A DNA stretch of 40,709 nt from Bdellovibrionales bacterium (GTDB lineage Bacteria; Myxococcota; XYA12-FULL-58-9; SYDY01). Shown here in pieces: positions 1 through 7,161 of this stretch (position 1 is the stretch's first letter; every line of letters begins with the position of its first letter). A program made the translations under genes and the position numbers. The notes beneath the pieces are model-generated. The model was not told the DNA's origin, ran no database searches, and saw only the letters and a list, made by a program, of their open reading frames with translations. The DNA is taken from positions 1 to 40,709 of the forward strand of contig SYDY01000029.1 of the NCBI GenBank assembly GCA_005801425.1. Direction: 5' to 3'.

Positions 1-5
1 AATAA

Positions 6-470
6 ATGAAAGCGTCAACAGACAAACAACTGATCGCAAAAAATCGTCGTGCTCCGCATCTCTATGCCATTGAGAAAACATTTGAGGCAGGGATTGTTCT
101 ATGCGGTACCGAGGTCAAATCGTGTCGTGGTGGCAAGGTACAGCTTGTGGACGCCTATGTTACGGTCAGGCATGGCGAAGCGTATTTGGTAGCGGCACAT
201 ATTGGTGAATATGAGATGGGAAACCGTTTCAATCACGAGCCACGCCGTGAGCGTAAACTTCTTTTGCATGCCCGCGAGATTGCAGAAATTGATGCATTTA
301 TTCAGAAAAAAAGCATGAGCGCTGTGCCTATGTCCGTTTATCTCAAGGGCGGTCGTGTCAAAGTGGAAATAGGGATGGGGCGCGGCAAAGATGTGCGGGA
401 TAAACGCCGTGATATTCAAGATCGCGATGAAAATCGTGACCTTGCACGAACATTACGAAGGCATCGTTAA
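6..470 (+). CDS. smpB: SsrA-binding protein SmpB
   Basis: SmpB binds tmRNA and delivers it to stalled ribosomes for trans-translation. The 154-residue length is typical. Family landmarks are present: an N-terminal KNRRAPHLY segment, the GTEVKSCRGGKVQL strand region, YEMGNRFNHEPRRERKLLLH, and a basic C-terminal tail (DKRRDIQDRDENRDLARTL) that folds in the ribosomal A-site region. The ATG at position 6 opens the frame a few bases into the window, so its ribosome binding site lies outside. It is convergent with the exonuclease gene, with a single base between the two stops. The tmRNA gene ssrA was not found in the window. Confidence 0.96.
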   Translation: MKASTDKQLIAKNRRAPHLYAIEKTFEAGIVLCGTEVKSCRGGKVQLVDAYVTVRHGEAYLVAAHIGEYEMGNRFNHEPRRERKLLLHAREIAEIDAFIQKKSMSAVPMSVYLKGGRVKVEIGMGRGKDVRDKRRDIQDRDENRDLARTLRRHR

Positions 471-471
471 A

Positions 472-1263
472 TCATGACTCCCGCGAATGATATTTCCCCG
501 CCAAGGCATCGTTGATTAAGCTTTTGACCGTTTCTGAAAAATCCGAATCGGCGATCCAGCGAAGATACTTGGCATCCGTGGCAGCGACTGTTCGCAGGGA
601 AAGATTGCGACATTTTCCAAAGCCAAATACGACCTCCCCATTGCGCCATAGAAATTTACCATCGGGATCCGCCCAATCAGGATTGGGCTGGTGCAAGGCT
701 TCGTGAAGATCGCCGATGGAGGTAGGAAGATCGTCGTATTGTTTTATTTGTGCAATCAAAATATCGGCTGCCGCTACAGCGTCGGCCTCGGCACTGTGGG
801 CATTCTCAAGCTGTTTGCCGCAGTAAAAGCGGAGGGCCGAGGCAAGATTTCGACTTTCGTGCGTGACATAGATTTTAAACGAGTCGATGACGCGAATGGG
901 AGACGTTGGAAATTCAATACCAGCTCTTTTGAATTCATTGCACAAAAACGGAAGATCAAACTTCTCAATATTGAACCCGGTCAAATCGCAATTGCTCAAG
1001 AAATCACGAATGGCGCTTGCGACCTGTGCAAAGCGGGGTGCATCGGCCACGTCGGCATCGCGGATCCCATGAACCTGGGTGGCTGCTTCTGGAATAGGGA
1101 TACCTGGATTGATGCGCCGGGTTCTTACTTCACGACTTCCATCGGGACTCAGTTTGACGCATGAAAGTTCGACGATACGATCGTTCTCTATGTCGAGCCC
1201 CGTTGTTTCGAGGTCAAACGACACGAGCGGCCTCTCAAGAACCAGTGTGCGATGGTCGGTCAT
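472..1263 (-). CDS. DEDDh-family 3'-5' exonuclease with ExoX-like C-terminal domain
   Basis: This is a DnaQ-like exonuclease of 263 residues. The five catalytic residues of the DEDDh family are visible: Asp17 and Glu19 in SFDLETTGLD, Asp103 in GFNIEKFDLPFL, and His156 and Asp161 in AHSAEADAVAA. Residues about 205-255 (GEVVFGFGKCRNLSLRTVA, then YLRWIADSDFS) match the small C-terminal domain seen in exodeoxyribonuclease X-like proteins. The family removes nucleotides from DNA or RNA 3' ends; the exact substrate cannot be read here. The ATG is preceded by GGAG at about 8 bp. It could act in repair or nucleic-acid turnover rather than as the polymerase III epsilon subunit, because it lacks an obvious polymerase-binding extension. 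Confidence 0.88.
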   Translation of the reverse strand: MTDHRTLVLERPLVSFDLETTGLDIENDRIVELSCVKLSPDGSREVRTRRINPGIPIPEAATQVHGIRDADVADAPRFAQVASAIRDFLSNCDLTGFNIEKFDLPFLCNEFKRAGIEFPTSPIRVIDSFKIYVTHESRNLASALRFYCGKQLENAHSAEADAVAAADILIAQIKQYDDLPTSIGDLHEALHQPNPDWADPDGKFLWRNGEVVFGFGKCRNLSLRTVAATDAKYLRWIADSDFSETVKSLINDALAGKYHSRES

Positions 1264-1365
1264 CGTTGGGTCTCCTCGCTTGAGCGATTTGGGATCCTAT
1301 ACATGGGGGGTCTGTCATTATCGGATCCGTGAACCCACCTCGTCATTCATGCTAGGCTCAAAGGC

Positions 1366-2019
1366 ATGACCCGCGTCATCCATATCACCCGTCGTACGCT
1401 TGCTTGGTGCCTGGGTTTGGTTTTGGGGGGTGTTCTTATTTTTTGGTTGCTCCTGCGGATCACAACGCTGACGTACCTTCGTTGGCAATTGTCTGCCGCA
1501 TCCTCCACATTACTAGGGACATTGTCGGCATTTGCAGCATTGTTTATTGGTACGCAGATCATCTGTTATTTTTTGCGGCTCAAGCACAATTTCACCATGG
1601 GTCTGATGGTGCTTTCAATGCTCTATGTCTTTTATTCGCTCTGCTATGTTTCGCTTGGCAATGTAAAGGCATCCAATCTGCGCGACGATTATGGGTCGTT
1701 GCACCCCAGTTTGCGTCTGGCGCTCGGCACATTTTTTATGTTCGATCCCGAAGGGATCCTCACAGATCTATCGCGTGAACCCGAGGATTATCAGAAAATG
1801 GGTCTTAAGAGCCTAAGACGCTCGCTCCATTATGTCCAAGATGATGGTTATGTGCATGCCGTTGATTTGCGCACCCGCGAACGCTCCGAGCGCTCTAATC
1901 ACTGGATGACTTTGTACTTCCGGGCCATTGGACTCAATACCAAGCGTCACGTGGGTACTGCAGACCATTTGCATGTGAGTTTGCCGGTCGCGAGCGAAGG
2001 AGATGCGCAGGGATACTAA
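1366..2019 (+). CDS. Membrane protein with LAS-type (M15/MepA-like) metallopeptidase signature
   Basis: The 217-residue protein has three hydrophobic segments at about 12-31, 47-70 and 76-96, followed by a soluble domain. That domain has the order expected for LAS metallopeptidases: His155 (RRSLHY), Asp167 (HAVDLRT) and an HxH motif ending at His203 (TADHLHVSLP). These would be the three zinc ligands, as in D,D-carboxypeptidases and murein endopeptidases. If so, the domain would act on peptidoglycan at the membrane surface. The motif pattern is seen directly; the peptidase assignment is inference because overall similarity could not be tested. The stop codon abuts a palindromic element, and the converging START-like gene ends on the other side of that element. 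Confidence 0.6.
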   Translation: MTRVIHITRRTLAWCLGLVLGGVLIFWLLLRITTLTYLRWQLSAASSTLLGTLSAFAALFIGTQIICYFLRLKHNFTMGLMVLSMLYVFYSLCYVSLGNVKASNLRDDYGSLHPSLRLALGTFFMFDPEGILTDLSREPEDYQKMGLKSLRRSLHYVQDDGYVHAVDLRTRERSERSNHWMTLYFRAIGLNTKRHVGTADHLHVSLPVASEGDAQGY

Positions 2020-2020
2020 G

Positions 2021-2197
2021 GGCTCGGGCAACAATAACATGTTCGCTACGAACACATCTGAGGGCGCATCTTGCGGCTTACGTCCTCGCTCCCTCTCTCG
2101 CCGTAGCGCTGCTACGCCTCGGTAGGTCGCTGTGGGCGCGCTCGCAATCTACACCCTCATATGCGTTCTCGCATGAACAGTTATTATTGCCCGAGTC
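2021..2197. repeat. 177-bp MITE-like imperfect palindrome (family A) with candidate TSD CTAAG
   Basis: Two arms of about 55 bp are imperfect inverted copies: the left arm begins GGCTCGGGCAACAATAAC and the reverse complement of the right arm begins GACTCGGGCAATAATAAC. Similarity continues inward through GAACNCATNTGAGGG to TTGCG. The centre holds a smaller hairpin, CGTAGC/GCTACG, at about 2100-2118. CTAAG occurs at 2016-2020 and again at 2198-2202, as expected for a target-site duplication. The element fills exactly the space between the stop codons of two convergent genes. It has no coding capacity and could also act as a bidirectional transcription stop. Confidence 0.8.
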
Positions 2198-2926
2198 CTA
2201 AGGCAGCGGTTGATTGTGAACGTAGGCCACAACACTTCGGTACATCAGTGGCACAAAGAGACGTATGCGTTCATAAGGCCTTTCGGGTTCTTTCAATTCA
2301 CCGAAATGCGCGTAGCTGGTCACATTGAGATCGTTGCCTGTCGCAGTGTCGAACATTTTCTCGATGACGACCGCACCATGCAATACGCTGATAAAGCCTG
2401 TCCCCTTTGTTTTCTGATACTCAATGCGTATCTTTGTAGGATTTTCTGGGGTTCCAGCAAGCACTTGATGTCGCCACGTGATTTGATAATCGAAGAGGCT
2501 GCCCAAACCCCCAGGTGGAACATTGTTAAAGACAAGGCAGATATCGGATTTTCCGCGTACCCCTAATGCGCATTCCCCAAGGAACCTGGACTGGATCTCG
2601 GCACGGTCAGTCACGACCTGTTTGTCTTGTAAGGCCTTCCAAACTTTGCTGATAGGCGCTTTGACGTAGCCTTTGACTTGCGCCCACGATTGACCCATGT
2701 CGTCGGATTTCGTTCCGTTGTCGTCGAGATAGACTTCTGGATACGTATTGTTGTTATCTACAGGAGGAAAATTGATAGTCCCTAGCAAGGGATTGATCGA
2801 TGCCAAAAGCGTATCGTCAAACGGAACTTCCTCTGGTGAACCACATCCAAGCACGAATAAGGCAGATCCTGTGAGTAGCGTACAGAAGATCGTACGCCCC
2901 ATGTTTTTAATCCGATGTTTGGCCAC
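2198..2926 (-). CDS. START/SRPBCC-like lipoprotein
   Basis: The 242-residue protein has a basic N-terminus, a hydrophobic stretch and a lipobox ending at Cys28 (FVLGC), so it is probably anchored in a membrane facing the periplasm. The body (about 75-240) reads like a START/SRPBCC lipid-binding fold, with an early strand QVKGYVKAPISKVWKAL and alternating beta segments. The GTG start is supported by a consensus AGGAGG 8 bp upstream; an internal ATG at residue 9 is less well placed. It lies beside a second START-like gene and the sterol-modifying enzymes. A role in binding or transferring a hydrophobic ligand such as a sterol is inferred from fold and context. No ligand can be named from sequence. 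Confidence 0.7.
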   Translation of the reverse strand: MAKHRIKNMGRTIFCTLLTGSALFVLGCGSPEEVPFDDTLLASINPLLGTINFPPVDNNNTYPEVYLDDNGTKSDDMGQSWAQVKGYVKAPISKVWKALQDKQVVTDRAEIQSRFLGECALGVRGKSDICLVFNNVPPGGLGSLFDYQITWRHQVLAGTPENPTKIRIEYQKTKGTGFISVLHGAVVIEKMFDTATGNDLNVTSYAHFGELKEPERPYERIRLFVPLMYRSVVAYVHNQPLP

Positions 2927-2944
2927 CTAAATAACCTCCTACGT

Positions 2945-3102
2945 ATACTATGCGCCGGTGAAATTTTCGCTTTTGGGCTTTGCCTTTTTGATTTTCTCTT
3001 CATCAAAAAAGCTCGCCATATTAACAATATGATTTGCTTTTTTTCTTCGATAAAATCGAAAACCCTTTGCCCAAAAGTGCAAATTTCACAGGCGCACAGT
3101 AT
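2945..3102. repeat. 158-bp AT-rich MITE-like palindrome (family C)
   Basis: The outer arms are near-perfect inverted copies. The left arm starts ATACTATGCGCCGGTGAAAT and the reverse complement of the right arm starts ATACTGTGCGCCTGTGAAAT. Both continue through CTTTTGGGC and a T-rich stretch to AAAAAAGC, around a small core with ATATTAACAATAT. The whole unit could fold into one long hairpin. It begins only 5 bp upstream of the AGGAGG site of the START-like lipoprotein gene, so it must sit in or replace that gene's promoter region. Only one copy is visible in the window, so mobility is inferred from form. Confidence 0.75.
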
Positions 3103-3338
3103 GCAAGCCCTGAGGCGTGTATGAATCCAATATTTTGTCACAAAAGACAAGGCAGCTCCCAAGTTGGTGCGACCTTGGCAACATCAGCAGAGGATTCTGG
3201 GTTCACACAAAAAACATCCACTTCCTCTATTGTACGAGAGCTTCTAAAAAAACCATAAAAAACAAATACTTACAGAACTGTTTATGCGCCAAAATCTCAA
3301 GCGCTGACAAAGTGCCTACAAAAGAATACATTGGTCCT
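3103..3338. other. Intergenic stretch without recognisable gene
   Basis: Together with the palindrome before it, this is a gene-free gap of about 410 bp. A reading frame runs open from a GTG at 3117 into the downstream START-like gene, but the residues it would add (YESNILSQK and on) look non-coding. The stretch presumably holds the promoter of the downstream gene. No clear -35/-10 pair or RNA structure was recognised. Confidence 0.4.
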
Positions 3339-3962
3339 ATGTTGCTTGAATGGATTGTTACTATAGCGTTTGTGTCAGCACCTTGTGATCTTCCATTTGC
3401 GATTGAACCTTCGACATCACTCCCAAGTTTTCCAGAGGCCACACTGAAGGCCATGCGTGAAGACGGTGTTGCGCTGTTTTCTGGCCAAGAAGCAGGGGCG
3501 GGTACACGCTATATCAAAGCCCTCGTTCTTTTTGATGCGAGTGCGGATGAGACGATGAAACTCCTGACGCAAACAGCACGACAGGTTGAATATTTGCCCC
3601 TGCTTAAACGTGCGACGGTGCTAGAGCATCAAAGCCACGAGAATGTTGAAAAACATGAAGTCAAAGCAGGGCTATTCACCGTGGTTTATCAGATGCGGCA
3701 TCACTGGAATATGTCAACGCGACAGATCTGGTGGTGTTTGAATGCAAACGCTGACAACGACCTCAAGGTCGCACGTGGTTATTGGCGGATCTATCCGTTG
3801 GATAGCACGCAGAGCATAGGTGAATACGGTACCCACGTGGATGTTGGAACTGCGGTGCCTCAGTTTTTACAAGATTTTGCGGTGAGGAAAGATGTGCCCA
3901 AAGCGCTGAATAACCAAAGGCTGTGGGTTAATTCTGGTGGAACATTCAAATACAAAAGTTGA
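3339..3962 (+). CDS. Exported START/SRPBCC-family protein
   Basis: The protein is 207 residues when started at the ATG that opens a signal-peptide-like segment (LLEWIVTIAFVSAP). The frame is open for 74 more codons upstream, but that part does not look protein-like. The body carries an SRPBCC pattern: ALVLFDASADETMKLL near the start, VKAGLFTVVYQMRHHW in the middle, and a C-terminal DVGTAVPQFLQDFAVRKD helix followed by ALNNQRLWVNSGG. These features recall START/polyketide-cyclase-like proteins common in Myxococcota. The fold has a hydrophobic cavity. Transport or presentation of a lipid or sterol outside the cytoplasm is inferred from its neighbours. The next gene starts inside its last 26 bp, so the two are translationally coupled. 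Confidence 0.72.
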   Translation: MLLEWIVTIAFVSAPCDLPFAIEPSTSLPSFPEATLKAMREDGVALFSGQEAGAGTRYIKALVLFDASADETMKLLTQTARQVEYLPLLKRATVLEHQSHENVEKHEVKAGLFTVVYQMRHHWNMSTRQIWWCLNANADNDLKVARGYWRIYPLDSTQSIGEYGTHVDVGTAVPQFLQDFAVRKDVPKALNNQRLWVNSGGTFKYKS

Positions 3963-4485
3963 TGTAGACCGATTTCTATATTCAGGGATTGAAAGCGGTC
4001 TTGTCTTTCGTAGTCCGATCTTTTTGCGGTGGCTCACGTGCGGTGCATTGTTGTTGTGGCTTGGGATGACTGTGTGGGTTTTTGCTATTACCGTGCATGA
4101 ACGTACTTGGTTGGAACCGCGTGTTTACTTGGGATTGGTTTTTTTTGATCTGCTGTTTTTGATCACAGCATTGCACCATCAAATGCACCGGGTGATTGTG
4201 GATATACATGGCATGACTATCACCGGACTTTTACAAATTTCATCAACCTATTGGCGTGATATTATCAAGCATGAGCGTGGTTTTGGTCTTCATTTTTGGA
4301 CCCGTGATGGTGGAGGATTTTCGTTATCGCCTCTGGATACCGAGCGATTTGATGATCTTGTCGCTTTGTTTACGCGGCAACGCATGATCCCTCAAGAACA
4401 CATGAAGAATAATGCCGAAGTTACTTCGCATGAGAAGCAACTGCGTAAACGTCCTGGAAAACACCGGCGTCAGCGAAAAAGTTAA
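3937..4485 (+). CDS. Small two-span membrane protein, PH-like
   Basis: The 182-residue protein has two hydrophobic spans at about 29-52 and 62-80, then a short soluble domain (VIVDIHGMTITGL to FSLSPLDTERFDDLVALF) and a very basic tail (KQLRKRPGKHRRQRKS). The order of two spans followed by a beta-rich domain resembles bacterial PH-domain membrane proteins; this is a shape-based guess. It begins with GTG inside the 3' end of the preceding START-like gene. Its last four bases overlap the last four bases of the converging Rieske-less oxygenase gene. A role in the same lipid or sterol pathway is inferred from this tight packing. Confidence 0.55.
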   Translation: MEHSNTKVDVDRFLYSGIESGLVFRSPIFLRWLTCGALLLWLGMTVWVFAITVHERTWLEPRVYLGLVFFDLLFLITALHHQMHRVIVDIHGMTITGLLQISSTYWRDIIKHERGFGLHFWTRDGGGFSLSPLDTERFDDLVALFTRQRMIPQEHMKNNAEVTSHEKQLRKRPGKHRRQRKS

Positions 4486-5267
4486 TAAAACTGCCGCGCC
4501 CAACGCCTAATGGTCGCAATATTTTTTTCTTCGGTGCACAGCGGTGCTTTGTGGCGATAGATTTTATTTTCCCAGATGGGAAAATCATTGGAAAATTCAC
4601 GATAGATAATATGGGGCAGAAAGAAACGATAAACCATATCACGAAGAGGGCCTTGTCTTTTTATCGCAATCCATTGATGGATCTCCAGTGTCTCTTCATT
4701 AATGGGTGTACTTGTTAAAAGAACCTTGACGGTGACACTTTCAGTGACAACGGTTGATTCTACAACACCGAGTCCATAATAAGTGATGTCCATTATCGGA
4801 TGTCGCGTTACACCAAGAAGCTTGCGTGGAGCTTGCATGCTCACGAAAAATCGAGGCCCATCGAGATGAAAATCAAATAGCGTTGGGTCGGCTAGATAAT
4901 CATGAACACGACTGAAATGTGCGAGATCAATCGCATTTTCAGCAACCTCTTGCACGTGCGTGCGGGTGCGAAACACAAGATGAAACGGTTGCATCCATGC
5001 ATTATCGTGAAATTCAGAAATATGGGGAAGTTCTATGGACGTGCTTTGTGGCTTGCCCCAAAGAACAAACAGTTTGCCATCGTCTTCATGGCATTGCATC
5101 TCAGTACCAAGAAGAACAATGCCATCACGCCGCATTCGAAATTTTATCACTGTGCCACAGATCGTTGCATTTCGTTCATCGCCCGGCTTCATTCCATGCG
5201 TTTCAGCGACAAAATACCAAGCATTCGGATACGGCGTAAATGGATAGCGATATCCTGCGTTGTTCAT
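4482..5267 (-). CDS. Rieske-less oxygenase catalytic subunit 1 (Neverland/KshA-like)
   Basis: This 261-residue protein is a paralogue of the full Rieske oxygenase two genes upstream. It keeps the family opening (PYPNAWYFVAE), the mononuclear iron site Asp114, His117 and His122 in AENAIDLAHFSRVH, and the third ligand Asp228 in NDFPIWENK. It lacks about 53 residues that hold the two [2Fe-2S] binding loops. A conserved QCHED sits near the deletion point (residues 58-62). It cannot receive electrons through its own Rieske centre; a neighbouring subunit could supply them. NdmC in caffeine degradation is a known precedent for an oxygenase subunit without its own cluster. Its ATG overlaps the upstream stop as ATGA, with GAGG about 7 bp before it. 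Confidence 0.8.
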   Translation of the reverse strand: MNNAGYRYPFTPYPNAWYFVAETHGMKPGDERNATICGTVIKFRMRRDGIVLLGTEMQCHEDDGKLFVLWGKPQSTSIELPHISEFHDNAWMQPFHLVFRTRTHVQEVAENAIDLAHFSRVHDYLADPTLFDFHLDGPRFFVSMQAPRKLLGVTRHPIMDITYYGLGVVESTVVTESVTVKVLLTSTPINEETLEIHQWIAIKRQGPLRDMVYRFFLPHIIYREFSNDFPIWENKIYRHKAPLCTEEKNIATIRRWARQFY

Positions 5268-6079
5268 GCGGCGACCTCATTCACTGTTGCTTCTTGAAAA
5301 AATTGCCGGGCCCATCGCCTATAGTTCGCAACATCTTTTTCTTCAGCACAAAGGATAGGTTGGGCACGATAGATTTTGTTCTCCCAAATGGGCAAATCAT
5401 AGGAAAACTCACGATGGACGAGAGGAGGCACCAGCAAACGATGGATTGTATCACGCAGACGCCCTTGTTTTTTGATGGCAAACCAGAGATTGATGCGGAC
5501 GGTGTCCTCATCGATGGGCGTATTGGTGATGAGTATTTTCGTGGTGACGTGGTCGCTTACTACATACGTTTCAATCAGACCAACACCATAGCACGTGATA
5601 TCCATCTTGATTGTTTCCGTGATGCCAAACATGGTGCGTGGTCCTTCCGTGGACATCACGAGATGAGGGCCATCGATACGAAACGAATGACATGCAGGGG
5701 CAGATCTATAACCATGCACATTGACCATGTGTGCACGGTCGACTGTATTTTCTGTGATATCTTGCACATGGGATCGTATTTTGAACACATGATTAAATGG
5801 GCCCATCCACCCATCATCGCGAAGCTCAACAAAGTGTGGTAGCCTCATGACTTCTTTTTGTTGTGTGCCCCAAAAAACATACAAGAGACCATTGTCTTCA
5901 TGGCACTGCATGGCATTGTCCAAAACGATGATGCCATTCGATTGCATACGAAATAGAATCCTTGTGCCACACACGATACCGCTTCGTTCATCACCGGGCT
6001 TCATATCACGTGTTTCAGCGATGAAGTACCAGCCATTGGGATACGATGTGAATGGATAGCGGGGCGTTCTATCGCTCAT
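5264..6079 (-). CDS. Rieske-less oxygenase catalytic subunit 2 (Neverland/KshA-like)
   Basis: This 271-residue protein is the middle gene of the oxygenase operon. Residue numbering matches its downstream paralogue exactly through the core: opening YPNGWYFIAE, iron-site residues Asp114, His117 and His122 in TENTVDRAHMVNVH, and Asp228 in YDLPIWENK. The same [2Fe-2S]-binding segment is absent, so both genes descend from one Rieske-less ancestor by duplication. The second shell differs (RAHMVN against LAHFSR), suggesting different substrates or positions. The gene overlaps its neighbours by 4 bp on both sides (ATGA), a layout typical of subunits made in fixed ratio. It may be a catalytic partner or a structural subunit; the intact ligands favour catalysis. 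Confidence 0.8.
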   Translation of the reverse strand: MSDRTPRYPFTSYPNGWYFIAETRDMKPGDERSGIVCGTRILFRMQSNGIIVLDNAMQCHEDNGLLYVFWGTQQKEVMRLPHFVELRDDGWMGPFNHVFKIRSHVQDITENTVDRAHMVNVHGYRSAPACHSFRIDGPHLVMSTEGPRTMFGITETIKMDITCYGVGLIETYVVSDHVTTKILITNTPIDEDTVRINLWFAIKKQGRLRDTIHRLLVPPLVHREFSYDLPIWENKIYRAQPILCAEEKDVANYRRWARQFFQEATVNEVAA

Positions 6080-7047
6080 GCCGCTGCAGCCTCTTCTACC
6101 CCAGTTTCTCTGTAAAATTGTTTGGCCCAGCGTCTAAGCACCATCAAAGGTCTTTCGGCGGAACAAAGCTTGGGCTTTTCGCGATACATTTTGTGATTGA
6201 GGATCGCACGATCACCGTCTACAAAACGGACCACTTCTTTGGGCAAAAACCAACGCAAGAAAAGGTTTAAGCCTGGAATTTTTGATTTTTGGTATACGAA
6301 GCTTACACCAATACGTAATTTGTTTTCATTGATAGGTGTTGCACTGTGGATCACGCGCACAGTCACAAGATCTGTGATGTTGCGCCCAAAAACAACACCC
6401 AAACCATAGCAATCCAGTGTTACGTCAAAGGGATTGCGCACGCCAAGAAGACGGCGTTCTCCTAAAAATCGCACGTGCAATGCGGCGCCTTCGCATATGA
6501 GACTCTCTATGCGTGGAACTTCTTTGTAGTCATGCACGAGAGGGAAATGTCCCATATCCAAGGCATTCTCCGCCATTTCTTGCACATGGGAATCCACTTC
6601 ATAATTCCAGTGCAAGAGCTTACTGTAGTTCGGATCGCTAAATTCAGGCATGACGGGAAGATCAAATTTGGGTGCTTCACCCTGCTCATCGTAATAGATG
6701 AAGATCGCGCCGTTGATCTCTTGGGTGGGGTACATTTCAAATTTCGCCTTGGGCGGTATTTTGGCGCAGTAAGGGATATCTACGCATTGGCCGTCGTGGT
6801 CAAAACGCCAACCGTGGAATGGACATTGAATGGTGTCACCCACTACTTTTCCACCGACACCAACGTGCGCGCCAAGATGGGGACAATAGGCATCGCGTGC
6901 ACTCACGGTACCACTTTCGCCACGAAATACGACGATCGATTTATTGAAATATTCAACCGTTTTAATTTCTTTGCGTTTGATATCGCGCGACAATAAAACT
7001 TGGTACCAGCCGTACGGGTAGGGTCCCATGGGAAATCGATAGTCCAT
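6076..7047 (-). CDS. Rieske [2Fe-2S] sterol oxygenase (Neverland/DAF-36-like)
   Basis: The 323-residue protein starts at an ATG preceded by AAAGGGG; the frame is open 45 codons further, but that part is not family-like. The Rieske motif is complete: Cys55 and His57 (YCPHLGAH), Cys75 and His78 (CPFHGW). The catalytic iron site is Asp164, His167 and His172 (ENALDMGHFPLVH) plus Asp279. The opening PYPYGWYQ and the exact Rieske wording match the sterol/steroid branch that includes cholesterol 7-desaturase (Neverland/DAF-36) and KshA. Bacterial sterol C-4 demethylase SdmA is also a Rieske enzyme, so the position attacked is unknown. It is first in an operon with two Rieske-less paralogues and lies opposite a sterol delta-7 reductase. 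The reductase partner that feeds it electrons is not in the window. Confidence 0.88.
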   Translation of the reverse strand: MDYRFPMGPYPYGWYQVLLSRDIKRKEIKTVEYFNKSIVVFRGESGTVSARDAYCPHLGAHVGVGGKVVGDTIQCPFHGWRFDHDGQCVDIPYCAKIPPKAKFEMYPTQEINGAIFIYYDEQGEAPKFDLPVMPEFSDPNYSKLLHWNYEVDSHVQEMAENALDMGHFPLVHDYKEVPRIESLICEGAALHVRFLGERRLLGVRNPFDVTLDCYGLGVVFGRNITDLVTVRVIHSATPINENKLRIGVSFVYQKSKIPGLNLFLRWFLPKEVVRFVDGDRAILNHKMYREKPKLCSAERPLMVLRRWAKQFYRETGVEEAAAA

Positions 7048-7091
7048 TGTGTATCCCCTTTGGTTTCTATTATCTGTTTGTTGGGTTGTGA

Positions 7092-7134
7092 TTGATGCTA
7101 GTATTTGCATGATACGCGATCGTTTTAGCATCAA
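7092..7134. promoter_or_regulatory. Inverted repeat in the divergent sterol-gene promoter region
   Basis: TTGATGCTA at 7092-7100 and TAGCATCAA at 7126-7134 form a perfect 9-bp inverted repeat with a 25-bp spacer. It lies in the 114-bp gap between the oxygenase operon and the divergent sterol reductase. The centre-to-centre spacing is about 34 bp, close to three helical turns. This fits a two-site operator controlling both directions, although a hairpin in the leader RNA is possible. No regulator gene is adjacent. Confidence 0.5.
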
Positions 7135-7161
7135 AAAATAAAAGAGGAGCGATAACAGGCA

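Noticed and set aside
4482-6079. The two short oxygenases as frameshifted or decaying pseudogenes
   Set aside because: Both frames are open and coupled, share the same internal deletion with identical residue numbering, and keep all catalytic-iron ligands, which points to selection.
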